A stretch of 64,000 nt of DNA from Cryptomeria japonica (GCF_030272615.1 NC_081415.1:598305335-598369334); one strand, 5' to 3'; positions 47,843-58,886 are shown, numbered from the stretch's first letter. Notes: a model not told the origin generated them from the sequence alone. Numbers and translations: made by a program.

Positions 47843-47858
47843 TGGCTTCAGAGCCTGG
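47843..47858 (+). other. Primer-binding site of element B
   Basis: TGGCTTCAGAGCCTGG follows the LTR after two bases. It differs from the usual tRNA-Met site TGGTATCAGAGC at two positions. Confidence 0.7.
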
Positions 47859-47911
47859 TCCTCTATTTTGAAAATCCTAATAGCTTGAGGAAAATTCTGA
47901 CACATGTATAG

Positions 47912-49024
47912 ATGGAGAACTTAAGAAAACAATTGGAAGGAGCTCTTGTAGATTATGATGCAGAGAAATTGAAGAATATTAAACTTGAAGATGATCTAAA
48001 GACTGCATAGGAACTCATTAAAGGACTTCAGGAGAACTTTGCTATAGCACAAAATAAAAGAAAATAACTTCATGAGAAGATGCAGAAAGATGATGAGGAA
48101 AAAGAAACTCTTAATGAACTTGCAAACAAGTTGAGACAACAAAAAAGTAATATGAAGAATGAAATGCAAGATATGACTATGAGGTTATGTAAAGACATTG
48201 AAGATAGGAAGAAGAATGAAAAATACTTGACCAAGAGACTCAATGATGTAAGAAATGAAAATCTAAGACTTAGTCATGAAAATGATATGTTGAAGATAGA
48301 TTTGATTCACGTGCAACATGATAAAACTGAGCTTATGAGGCAAAAGGAAATTCTAGAAAATGAGTTGGCTATTGCAAATAAACACAAAGACAAATTCAAG
48401 AAAAGCTCAGAGGAGCTTGATGACATGATGAAAAGTCAGAAATCTAATGGAGATACTAATGGACTTGGATTTAAAGTTGGAGAAAGTTTCAGTTATGCAA
48501 ACAATCTAGATTGGAACAAACCGGTAAGACAACCTAGTGCTTATAAGTTTAATGGCAAATGTTTCAATTGCAACAAATATGTTCATAGAGAAAATCAATG
48601 TATATTTAGAAACAATCAAAATATTAATGCACCCATCGTTCAATGTTCCAAATGCAACAAAGTTGGTCATAATTCAGAGAATTGCAGAATGAATGTGAGA
48701 TGCTATGTTTGTGGAAGATATGGACACTTATCTAATTAATACAGAACACAAACCGACGTAGGATATGGAAAGGCTATTCAGAAGAATAATGTGACTTGTT
48801 ATGCTTGTAACAAGATTGGACATATTGCTAAATTTTGTAGAAGCAAGACTTTACCGACAAAAAATAAAGGATCCAGTTTGAAAGGCAAAGAAAAGGTAGA
48901 TGAGGTAAAGCAAGAATTTTCAAAACAATGGATTAGGAAGAGAGATCAGAATGTTGATGAAACTATCTCTATACTGATAGAACAAAGTAATCCTCCACCG
49001 ACACGAGATTCTTCATCCAACTGA
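47912..49024 (+). pseudogene. Element B ORF1: coiled coil with four zinc knuckles
   Basis: One frame from the ATG at 47912 to a TGA at 49022 (371 codons) is broken by three stops (about 48008, 48065 and 48737), each readable as a former CAG or CAA. The N-terminal two thirds are a Lys/Glu-rich coiled coil (MRLCKDIEDRKKNEKYLTKR). Zinc knuckles follow at about 48565 (CFNCNKYVHRENQC), 48640 (CSKCNKVGHNSENC), 48700 (CYVCGRYGHLSN, truncated by a stop) and 48795 (CYACNKIGHIAKFC). The C-x2-C-x4-H-x4-C pattern indicates RNA binding, as in Gag nucleocapsid. The usual copia Gag core is missing. Confidence 0.75.
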
Positions 49025-49177
49025 GAAGTAACCCTTTAAGGGTATTGCAGCAAGTTGAAAATCATGCAGATTACCCTCGGTCGATGGTGAGAAGATAGAT
49101 TTCTTCCTTACCGGCAGATGTGTTAAGTTTTCACTTAACCAACAATAATTTAATGTGGTTGGTGAGAGAAATATCAT

Positions 49178-49184
49178 TATAAAT
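49178..49184 (+). promoter_or_regulatory. Possible internal TATA box before ORF2
   Basis: TATAAAT lies 140 bp before the ORF2 ATG at 49318, in a non-coding gap between ORF1 and ORF2. The position suits a plant promoter, but AT-rich DNA makes chance matches common. Confidence 0.35.
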
Positions 49185-49317
49185 CAGCTGATTTCCCTCA
49201 TTTTTTGACTCATCGAGCATTCAAATTTGCAGAGAGCGTGAAAACAGAGGGAAAGCATTCAACGCAAAGGTGCAAAGTGATTTATTCAAGCATTCAAGCA
49301 GTAAAAGGTATTTTTCA

Positions 49318-52300
49318 ATGGCTTCTTCTTCTTTTCCCAAGTTTATTCCGAACCCTACTATTGTGGAAAATGTGAAACACCCTAGGCCCGTATATAAGAT
49401 AATTCCCAAAATTGCTAAGCAAGATGACTCTGTAAGGGCATTTTCAAAAATTCCTAAAGGTGTAGCATTTGCAAAAGACCCTAGGATTTATATACATTGC
49501 AATATAGAAGAACTAGGTTCTGAAGAATTGATGAAAATGTTTACTAAAGTAATTTGTGATGAAAATGGTGTTGTTAAACTCGAACACAAGATTGTAGAAA
49601 CTCTAGGTTTTGTGGAGATAATGAACATTCCCCAATTTCCAGAGGAAGTAGTAAGAATTGTTTTGAGTAGAGCACATGGATAATTCTTATGGTTGGATTC
49701 TATCTGCAAAATAACCCGGCAAGAAATTAGGGTAGTAATTGGTTTACCCTCAATCGGCAACAAACCTGATAGGGCAGTAAGACTAAGAAGATTCCTAACA
49801 ACAAAGTGATGACCCTAACCGGAGCAACATCTGACAATAGATCACTGAGAGTGAATGATATCAAGGAAATCAATGTGAGATTTGTAAGTATGGTGATAGG
49901 TTACAAGACTACACATGCTAACAGGCTAAATTTAGTTTCTAGTCTTTGTATAAACAGTGCTTATGAGATGGTTAACAACAATGCAATGATAGATATGATA
50001 GATGTGTGTGAATGGCTAAAAGATGAACTCATTGACAATTTAAAAAAGATTAAAGGAGATAAGAAAGGGACATTCCATTTTGGAAATCTTTTGGTATGTT
50101 TAATGTTGTATTTCACTAAGGAGATCCCCGGTATAGGACCTAAAGACTTTGGATATGATATACCAGTGCATGGGAACTACTAGAGACAATAACATAATTG
50201 AATACTTCAAAACTTTCCAAACTAAAATGAGAACTAGAGAAAGGCTACCACATAGTATAGTGGACAAATATGGCAAAGAGATATGTTTTGTTATCAAGAG
50301 AGATGAGACATGGATGGAGGTTGTACTCCCTAGGACTATCTAGGTGACTGAAATGGGATATGAGGTAGATCTTAACATTCTAGAGACATATGCAAAAGCT
50401 TTACTGGATGCACTGAGAGAACCATCAAAACATGTTTTTGGTAGTGCTGAGACTATTGAAAGTGATGTAAATATGTTGAAGTAAAGAAAGAAAAGAGAAA
50501 AATACATTAGAGATGCTTCCAATAAAGTGAAGGAAATCAAGGAAAATGTAATGAACATTAGTGGCATATCGGCTAGTGAACTTGAAGGACTTCAACCATA
50601 GGCACATATTTCATCGGTTGGCACATCTTCTGGAACCGATAGTGAGAAACCAGCTGAGTTTAAAAGATTTGAAAGGAGGAAGAGAAAACCTTCACCGACA
50701 CCCTCTCCTTCACCTAAAAGAACAAGGACTTTGAGGAAGAAACAACAGGTAGTAAGGGGACCGCCCAAGAAACTAACACCAAAGAAGAAACAACAACCTG
50801 TTACTCCTTCTTTGAATGATTTATTGAATGAGATAACTGATGATGGAAATTTGGCAAATGTACACAAATTGTATAACACATTTAATGATTTTGACAGGAA
50901 AAGAATTGAGAACAGTATAATTTTACATTTGGACATATATAAAAAGGTTTTAATTGAAGTTGTGGATGACTTACCTAATGAACTCTATAGGAGATTGGAA
51001 GTAAAAAGGATTGTAGTGATGGAATTAGATAAGAAACTGAAAGTTGAAAAACTTCTAGTTGTACATCCTATAAATTCAAAAAAGGAAATTGATGAAATAA
51101 TTTATGAGGCTAACTGAGCTATTTTTGCCAGTGGGCACTAGAAAGTAAGTTTAATGGCAAGAAGAGTAAAAGAGATTGCAGATGAGACTACTGATAATTG
51201 GGATATATTTTTTGTGGAGAAGGAAAAACAAGAGGAAATGAACCGACCAAAAAAGACATTCAAAGTGTATCAAAAGGACAAGGAAAAGGGCAAAGGAAAA
51301 ATTGGTGGTATTCCAAACATCAAGATTACTGACAATCTACCACCACCTTTGGATACTGCATTGGTACACATAGATGATCCATCGGTTATTGACACTGAAG
51401 ATGTTACACACGATGACACTAATCCTGAATCTGAGATACTCTTTACCATGAATGTGGATACTCAGGAAGTAAATATTGTTGTGGATAAGGATAGTTCAAA
51501 GGTCAAGGAAGACAATATTGATAGTGGAAACATGGCAGAGAAAATAGTAGAGATTGTTGAAGTTGAGATCCCAACTCAACTTGAGCAACCATCAGATACT
51601 GGAAAACCTACTGAAGGAATAGATGCTAGCATAGGGCCACTGGAGACTAAGATACCAACAGTTGAACTTATAGAGAAACCTACTGAGGCAGAGGTACACA
51701 CTAAAATAGAGAAACCGACAATCACTGAGACATAAAAACAGTCTGAGAAACCCTTGCAAGTTGAGATGAAAACCCAAACTGATCCATCAGAGGAAAACAC
51801 AAGTAAAATGGTTACAACTGATGGAAACATAGAGGTAATAAAGGTAATTGGTCAGACATCTGGCACATCAGCAAGTGAATTCAGACCCACCAATGTTATA
51901 GAGGTACTTTTGGATTTAATCAAAAAGATAACAGATTGCAATGCACTGGTCTACAAGGCAATTGATAACATTGTACCAATTCTTAAATTGATTACACCAA
52001 ATTGTAACATAGATCATATTAAGGATTCTTTAGGTAAATTTGACACATTGTCCAAATTTATTGCTGACAATGTAATAACCATTGATAAAGTGAATGAGAA
52101 CACAATAAAGGAGAGAGTTGAAAAAGAGAAGGATAAATTCTTTGATGACACCATAAAGAAGTGCACACAACACCTGAATACATTACTACTGACACTGAAC
52201 TCTACAATTTTGGAGTACAAAGAGATATACAGGGAAACATGCAAACCTCACCTTCTGACAGAGGACATAGACAAGGAGACCAGTAAAACACAGAAAGAAA

Positions 52301-52666
52301 TTGATGACATAGCTGATAACATCATTGGTTCATCCGGACTCATCAGTTTTTGAGCAGGAAATGACAGGTTTTGAGGAAAAATTAGAGAAACTTGAGAAAG
52401 AAAAGACAAGGATAAGGTCTAATGCCCGAGAGCTTAAAAATAAACTTGGTCCCAAGTTGGAAAATCTTATTTCTTAGAGAATAAAAATATATAAGGAATT
52501 ACTTCAGGGAGAATGATCACCAGAAGATCACATGCATTATCTCACCGACACGATCCAACAGACTGAGGCAACTTTGAATGACAGCAAAAGGTTTATGTAG
52601 AGTCTAAATTTGGTTTTGGCAAATATCTTTCAGATTGTAACCAACTGGTTATAGACTTTAAGGTGA
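49318..52666 (+). pseudogene. Element B ORF2: large unrecognised protein
   Basis: It starts MASSSFPKFIPNPTIVEN at 49318. The frame shifts near 49800, 50180 and 52350 and has isolated stops, but protein-like text continues for about 1,100 codons. The N-terminal 300 codons include FLWLDSICKITRQEIRVVIG, vaguely like helical domains of plant transposon-associated proteins. The middle is basic and Pro/Lys-rich (PSPTPSPSPKRTRTLRKKQ near 50690, a possible nuclear signal). The rest is Glu/Thr-rich and then coiled coil. No RT, integrase or protease motif occurs. I do not recognise the family, and it may be a captured host gene. Confidence 0.6.
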
Positions 52667-52855
52667 AATTTTTGCACTCGTTTGACTATTTTTGACAACC
52701 TTTGTCATTGATGTCAAAGGGGGAGTAGTGGAGAGAAAAATACTTATTCAGAGGATAAAATTTTCTCAGGGGGAGCACATCTTTTTGGAAACTTTTTGGA
52801 CTTCAGTTTTTGGAACAGTTTTTGGATTTTTCTCATGAGTGTTTCCATCAATGCC

Positions 52856-52867
52856 AAAGGAGGAGAT
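52856..52867 (+). other. Polypurine tract of element B
   Basis: AAAGGAGGAGAT directly precedes the 3' LTR start TGTTGGC. A second tract of the same type, GTCAAAGGGGGAG, lies at about 52714, as is common in copia elements. Confidence 0.8.
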
Positions 52868-53136
52868 TGTTGGCATTCTACACTCTTATGAGAATAGTTG
52901 ATGTTGTCATTGATGGCAACCAACTAGCAACCAACTGGCATTCATTTGTCAACCCACCGGCAGTTACCGGCACCGACAATAGAATTCTACATACACTGAC
53001 AGGCACTTCATCGATAGTGGCAATAATGCATACTGACACTCAAGCCGACATGGAATAAATATTTCTTTATTGTTTTATAATGTAATTATATCTTGTAAAA
53101 GCCGACATGGCATATTGTAAAAGACTCATATATATG
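52868..53136 (+). repeat. 3' LTR of element B, first part
   Basis: It matches the 5' LTR from its start to CATATATATG and is then interrupted by element D. ATATG at 53132-53136 is the left target duplication of D. Confidence 0.9.
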
Positions 53137-54268
53137 TGTAGCGTCCTAAAATTGCGACACTTGCAATTTCGACTGCATTTGGGTCTTTACGATGGCGATG
53201 TAACATGGAACCTGAATGGAGACCCCGAAACTTGTTCATGACACCAAAAACTGCATTTTTCAAGCACCCTGGCCTGATCCTCCTTGCACCCCGCTGTCCC
53301 TGGAGGTGGGACCATGGCGCCCAGCACCCTAGTCCTTCAGGACGAGGGCGCCCAGTGCCCTGGTCCCCCAGGACCATGGCACCTAGCGCCCTGGTCCCTG
53401 GCCCTATTTTGGGCCCGGTCTCCTATGAGGCTTCAGGTCTTTATGTTTGCAATTTGGAAAATAGTACTTCCTGGTCGGCCCAAGGTCAGAAAAATTAGTC
53501 TTTTAACCCTAATTGACAAGTATATAAACTACATTTCCTCTCCCATTTTGAGGAGGAAGGACATATGTGTACAAGACGTGGAAACTCTATTCAAACATTC
53601 AAGCATTCAAGCATTCAAGCATTCCTTCAAGCAATTGAGCATTCTAAGTCTCCATTCAGGGCTAAGTGTTGCATTCAAGACAAGGATTCAACCATTGAAG
53701 AGGAGATCACATACCACATACAACATACAACATACAACAACATCTACACCTTCGCATGTAAGAATACAAACATTCTTAGAACAAGGTTGCAGGTACGTGG
53801 CTGTAATTGAAGATCTGGAATCCTTGTGCAGAGACGAACAGATCCACCTTCGTTTCGCGGATTTTTTGGAGGACCGTGTGCATGCCGGGCGCCATCGTCC
53901 CATCAACTTTCACTCAAATTTGCAGAATAGCACCGTCTCAACATTTTACTGCTAATTCCAGGTCCGCAGCTTCATACCATATCCCTATCTCTGTTTATAA
54001 GTGAATCTTTCCTACTTTACATGCATTCCTAGTTCAATCTTTCTATCTACATTTCTTTACAAAAGAGGGTATCCTTGATGTCTTAACCCTTGAAACTCAT
54101 ATAGAATCCAATCTTGCATTGCGTGGGATTAGATCTTGTGGGTTTCAACCCCTCTTTTGAATGTAAAGTCTCCCCTAAGTGAAAACCATCAACCCTAGTG
54201 ACTCTCCCTTCTCTCTCCTCGGAGTTGGGGAGGGGAGAACGGCTAGGGTTCGATTTTTCCACTTTACA
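53137..54268 (+). repeat. 5' LTR of element D
   Basis: This 1132-bp LTR runs from TGTAGCGTCC to CCACTTTACA. A TATA box TATATAAA is at 53521-53528. It contains a 30-bp minisatellite with three units (about 53305-53400), a run of CATTCAAG repeats near 53590-53630, and a hairpin at 53871-53900. It differs from the 3' LTR mostly by point changes and one missing minisatellite unit. Confidence 0.93.
53305..53400. repeat. 30-bp GC-rich minisatellite in D LTR
   Basis: Units read GGACCATGGC, then CCCAGC, then GCCCTGGTCC with variants. There are three in this LTR and two in the 3' LTR (about 59800-59862), which accounts for the 31-bp length difference. Confidence 0.8.
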
Positions 54269-54290
54269 TTTTGGTGAACCCGACATGAAC
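54269..54290 (+). other. Primer-binding site of element D
   Basis: TTTTGGTGAACCCGACATGA follows the LTR end TTTACA. It is the same as the X primer site apart from one base (GACGTGA in X). Confidence 0.8.
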
Positions 54291-55454
54291 ATCCTCATTC
54301 TGATTATTCATGGTTAGATCTGAAAATTTTGCTTTCCTAATTACATTTCCATGTTTGATCTTTTGCAAATTTTAGAGGCTAATTGCATAAAAACCCTAAA
54401 ATTTTCATTTAAGTAATTAAACTTGTGAAATGTTTAATTGTTAATGCTTGTTTCAGATGTACCCTTCTATTGCAAATTGTCAATTCATATTTGTGCTTTA
54501 ATTCTAAAAATTAAGTGGTTAAATGTCAAAACCCTAATTTTTAAAACCTTCTTGATTCAACCTTTGACTAATAATTTCACTAATCAAAACACCTCCAAAT
54601 TGGTTGTAACTTTGGATTCCGCAATAAAATCACAATATCTTTCATACCTAAAAATTTGGAAAAAAGTTGCGAGGACCATGTGCACCCCGAGCGCCATCGT
54701 CCCCGACATTTTTTCCGAAATTTCAGGAGCTAGATCTTACTGTATTTTTCTGCTAAAATCCAGAATTTTGGCTGATTTTATCAATTTTAACACTTTCAAA
54801 ATTAAAGTCAAAGTTGGTCTAGCGATTGCTTGGATTGAGGCTTCTAATCATTCAAAAATTGTTGAAATTAAAATTCCTATCAAAATTGTGTTTCTTGCTG
54901 TCCTAAATTTGAAAAGTGTGTTAGCATTCATTCGAAATTTCAGTGCTTTATTCAAATTTTTACAATTTGTGACTTTTGAAATTAAAGTGTTTAATTGCAA
55001 CAACCTTGATTTCCATTTTCAAAATACGAATTTTGCATGAAATCGAGTCAACTTTTAAATTTCAAAACTTGCATTGCTTTTAACATTCCCTCTAAAATCA
55101 TAAAATTCAAAATTTCAGTTTCCCTCTCTTTTTCAAAATTCAAATTTTACATTTTTCAACAATCTTGGTAGGGTTCAATTTTGAGATTGCAACTTTAATT
55201 TGGCCTATCTACAGATCGTAAAGTCACTCAATTTTTTCAGATTAGCTTTAAAATCATCATAACTTTCATCCCTGAAAATTTTGAAAAAAGTTGCGAGGAC
55301 CGTGTGCACTCCGTTCGCCACGGTCCCGGACATTTTTTTCGAAATTTTGGGAAATTGTTCTGATTGTATTTAACAGCTTAAATCTGGGAGATTGGCTGAT
55401 TTTATTGAAATTTGCTACCTCTAAAATTCAAAATCTTCTCTGTCTCTTTAGTGC
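54291..55454 (+). other. Leader of element D with two hairpin repeats
   Basis: This is a non-coding leader of about 1.16 kb. Two diverged copies of a block of roughly 130 bp lie at about 54640-54780 and 55262-55400. Each starts AAAAAAGTTGCGAGGACC and contains an inverted repeat (54673-54702; 55297-55326). A third related copy is in the LTR. The 200-codon ORF at 54438-55040 is AT-driven and crosses the repeat, so I do not take it as a gene. Confidence 0.65.
55297..55326 (+). other. Perfect hairpin in D leader
   Basis: GGACCGTG and CACGGTCC pair as an 8-bp stem around a 14-base loop. Related copies are at 53871-53900, 54673-54702 and 60331-60360, with one or more mismatched stem positions. Confidence 0.7.
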
Positions 55455-58400
55455 ATGAGTTTTACAACAATAAGCCCTACTTACACTATTCCCGTTAGAC
55501 GAAGCCTTATAATTAAGTCTTTCCAAGGTGTAATTACCGAGGAGATGGAACCTAATTTGAATGGCCTTTTTAACGAGGACATGGGTAATTCCTCTAATCC
55601 TCTTAATGATGAAGAAGCTCTCCATGAGGTTTCTGTAGAACAACTTTCAAAATTGGATAACCAATTTGATGATTTTCGACAATGGATGTCTCAAGAATAC
55701 CCCGATAGCAAAGCTCTTTCATTAATTGAGGGTCTAAAACGTATGGTTCAAAGTGATAAGAATGGAATTGATATTTTGCGTGGTATTGCACACATTGTGG
55801 ATTCGAATGTGATGCCTATGAAAAGTTGTGCCGAAACCTTAGGTTATACACAACCTCCTACTCAAGTCAATCATTCTATTCCTTTAATGACTCCTATTGC
55901 TAGTATACCTACTTTTACATCAAACATAATGACTACTTCAACACAAGACATTGCCCCTATGATCACCAGTCATGGGGGCAATCCTTCTTCTTCAATTAAC
56001 CCTCTTCCTTCATTCAATCCGACTTCTTCATTCATTCCTTCAATAAGTGTTCCTATTATATCACCACAAGTGAACATGATGCAAGGGGGCAATTCGTTTT
56101 CCATTCCTCCTTGTAGTGTTCCTCCTGTCCAATCATCTCCTATGACTAACTATCATAGTGTCCCACCACCTTACTCTCTACCTTCTTTCAATAACATAAC
56201 ACTTCCATCACAATCTAACACGTCTAATATGAACTCTTCGACTGAAGCGACCATTAACAATCTTGCACAAACTGTCTCTTCTTTACAGCAACAAATTGCC
56301 TCTATGAATCAATCTAAGTTTAGTGTGCCCACATTTGATGTTGCGAGCCCACTTTCTCTTGACATTTTTCGAGCTATCCCCCCTAAACATGTTGAAATTC
56401 CACATTTGGAGCTTTATAATGGTAAGGGTGATCCTCTAACACATGTTAAGACATTTCAAACAATATGTACCAATTTTGCTTATGACCAAAGGTTGCTTGC
56501 AAAACTGTTTACTAGAACATTAAGAGATAAAGCCCTACAATGGTATTGCTCGTTGCCTTCCTATTCTATTTCTTCTTTCGAACAACTTGCAAATGCTTTC
56601 ATTCAACAATTTCAAAACAATATAAGTCCTAAAGTTACTTTGATTGATTTAATGCATTGCAAACAAGGTGTTAAAGAAAAAGTGACTGATTTCATTGGTA
56701 GATATAAGCATTTGTATGCTCAAATTTCTTTTCCAGTGCCTGACAATGATATTCAAAGAATCTTTATTTCTAATTTACAAAAAGATATTAGAGAAAAACT
56801 CCTGTTTTCTGAGTTTACTTCTTTCCAACAGTTGTGCGCAACTCTTCACAATTATCAACTGACTGTGAGTCAAATGGAACAAGCAAATCCTATGGCTCCG
56901 AGTGATAAGGGTGATAGTAGTCAACAACCATTTGGGAAGTTTAAACCGAACAGAGAGTCCATTAAATTCAATGAAAACATCATCAACAACAATGTGAATG
57001 TGGCATCAGGTGTGCCTCCTATTTCTAAGTTTTTCAAGAAAGAAAGAAAGTTTACTCTTTTGAATGAATCATTGCATAGTATTATGAATAAGCTATTGGA
57101 ACAAAATGTGCTTACTCTTCCTCCTATAAGGCAAATAGATCCTGCAAAAATTAATTCACCCTATTTTGATAACAAATCTTTTTGTCAATTTCATCGTCAT
57201 CCTGGGCATGATACTGAAAAATGTTTTGCTTTAAAAGGTAAAATTCAAGATTTGATAGATAATACTACTATCTCTGTTTCTGGTGTGAATGATCAAGGCA
57301 ACACATCTGTAGCTCCTCCTAACCAAAATCTTCAGATTTTTAGTGATCCATTGCCTTCTCATGCCTCTAATGCGATTGATACTACTGATTCCTCTGTCTC
57401 ACCTGATGATCTTGTGTCCATGACTCCGAATGTGATTAACTTTGTAGAGCAGCAGAAAATCCCTAAAGAACCTTCCATCACCTTTGATTCTAGTGAAACT
57501 ATCAGGGCACCTGATGCTCCTTTATATATAGTTGCAAAAGTCAAGAATACACCTTGCCGTGGAGTGCTTATTGATTCTTCTTGTATGGTTAATGTCATTA
57601 CTGAAGAATTTCTTTTTACTTTGCAATTGAATCAGGTGATCTATGATGAAACAAATGTGGTTGTGAAACTATTTGATGCATTTTCTTCTCCTGCAATTGG
57701 TTCTATTGCATTACCTATTGAGGTTCATAACAAATCCCTTGATATGAGCTTTGCTATTATTCCATCATCCGAACAATTTTGTGTGAAGCTAGACTATCCT
57801 TGGCTATCTTCCATGAAAGCTATTGCTTCTCCCATTCACAAGTGTTTGAAATTTCCCCATAATGGTGAAGTTGTTACTGTCAATCATAGTCTCTTTAAAC
57901 CAGTTGAAAGAACTTCTAGCGTTCCTATTGATTACTTTTGGCCTAAACAATTTCAATCTCTTCCTCCGCGAAGTGATCATCTTTTTAAATCTTATCAAAA
58001 GTGGAAAAAAGATATGATCCTATCTCTAACTGAACCTAGAACACCCAAACTTGACATTCCTATCATTCTTGAGAAGGAAGTTCTTCCTTTGAAAGATAAA
58101 ACTAATGTCTTTCCTCAAGAAGATTCCCAACCCATCCCTATGGATGTGACTATGCCTATGATTAATAAACTTCCTAAAAGTAGACCTATACCTCCTCGTC
58201 ATGATGGACTTGGTCTCCTTCCTAAACCAAATATTCCTCCCTTATATGGAGCAGTTCCTCCTCCTTCCTCTTATGGAGAGAAGAGACCTTCCTCTTCTCC
58301 TATTATTCAACCTAAGAGACCACAACCTAAACACCCAAGTGATAAGGATGAGAACATTCCTCCTCCTCAATCTCCTCAACTTCCTACTAAGACTAGACAA

Positions 58401-58886
58401 AATCATTCTGTACGTGAACGCCGACGAAAGCATCGTCTTAGAGCTCAGGCAGCTGCTTCTCAAACCTTGCAATCCCCAAAAACACCTTCAACTAATATTA
58501 TTCCATTTTCTCCTCAGTCGACGATTGAGCCGAAATATCCTAAACATAAGATGCATGATGGTCTTGATCTTGTGCGAGTTAAAGATCCTATTTTTATAAA
58601 TCTTGATGATGATATAGATGAAAATGTTATTCATGATGAAAATATTACTCCTGTTCATTCTGATAGTGAATATGATGATGTTGATAACCATCTATCTAAC
58701 GAATTTTCTAAAGCACTTATCCTAGCTCCTAGACAAGAACGACGTGGCTTGGGATATGAACATAGCTCTTGCTTGGATCTTGTGATAGCTCCATCTGCTA
58801 TGTTGGATGTTCCTCCTCTAGCGTGTTCCCTACCTTCCCGAAACATTGATCAGCAAGATCGAGGGGTAGATGACATGCTAGACTAG
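55455..58886 (+). CDS. Element D Gag with protease-like domain, intact, 1143 codons
   Basis: The only long intact ORF of the window. Residues 1-130 are acidic, and 130-290 are Pro/Ser/Asn-rich and low complexity. The Gag core is at about 310-470 (LELYNGKGDPLTHVKTFQ, DKALQWYCSLPSYS, FIQQFQNNISPKVT). A zinc-binding motif FCQFHRHPGHDTEKCFALKG is at about 575. A protease-like fold at about 690-800 has LIDSSCMVNVITE, with Asp-Ser-Ser instead of Asp-Ser/Gly-Gly, so activity is doubtful. GLGLLPKP near 918 resembles a G-patch fragment. A basic stretch RERRRKHRLRAQ is near 987, and the tail is acidic. An alternative start is Met30. It ends in TAG with no pol following. It likely forms particles and would need enzymes from another gypsy element. 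Confidence 0.88.
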   Translation: MSFTTISPTYTIPVRRSLIIKSFQGVITEEMEPNLNGLFNEDMGNSSNPLNDEEALHEVSVEQLSKLDNQFDDFRQWMSQEYPDSKALSLIEGLKRMVQSDKNGIDILRGIAHIVDSNVMPMKSCAETLGYTQPPTQVNHSIPLMTPIASIPTFTSNIMTTSTQDIAPMITSHGGNPSSSINPLPSFNPTSSFIPSISVPIISPQVNMMQGGNSFSIPPCSVPPVQSSPMTNYHSVPPPYSLPSFNNITLPSQSNTSNMNSSTEATINNLAQTVSSLQQQIASMNQSKFSVPTFDVASPLSLDIFRAIPPKHVEIPHLELYNGKGDPLTHVKTFQTICTNFAYDQRLLAKLFTRTLRDKALQWYCSLPSYSISSFEQLANAFIQQFQNNISPKVTLIDLMHCKQGVKEKVTDFIGRYKHLYAQISFPVPDNDIQRIFISNLQKDIREKLLFSEFTSFQQLCATLHNYQLTVSQMEQANPMAPSDKGDSSQQPFGKFKPNRESIKFNENIINNNVNVASGVPPISKFFKKERKFTLLNESLHSIMNKLLEQNVLTLPPIRQIDPAKINSPYFDNKSFCQFHRHPGHDTEKCFALKGKIQDLIDNTTISVSGVNDQGNTSVAPPNQNLQIFSDPLPSHASNAIDTTDSSVSPDDLVSMTPNVINFVEQQKIPKEPSITFDSSETIRAPDAPLYIVAKVKNTPCRGVLIDSSCMVNVITEEFLFTLQLNQVIYDETNVVVKLFDAFSSPAIGSIALPIEVHNKSLDMSFAIIPSSEQFCVKLDYPWLSSMKAIASPIHKCLKFPHNGEVVTVNHSLFKPVERTSSVPIDYFWPKQFQSLPPRSDHLFKSYQKWKKDMILSLTEPRTPKLDIPIILEKEVLPLKDKTNVFPQEDSQPIPMDVTMPMINKLPKSRPIPPRHDGLGLLPKPNIPPLYGAVPPPSSYGEKRPSSSPIIQPKRPQPKHPSDKDENIPPPQSPQLPTKTRQNHSVRERRRKHRLRAQAAASQTLQSPKTPSTNIIPFSPQSTIEPKYPKHKMHDGLDLVRVKDPIFINLDDDIDENVIHDENITPVHSDSEYDDVDNHLSNEFSKALILAPRQERRGLGYEHSSCLDLVIAPSAMLDVPPLACSLPSRNIDQQDRGVDDMLD

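Noticed and set aside
53284-53955. 223-codon ORF that could be a host gene
   Set aside because: It lies wholly in the D 5' LTR, is repeated in the 3' LTR (59885-60376), and has no protein-like features.
54438-55040. 200-codon ORF in the D leader
   Set aside because: It spans the repeated hairpin block, is biased by AT-rich text and lacks any domain; likely chance.
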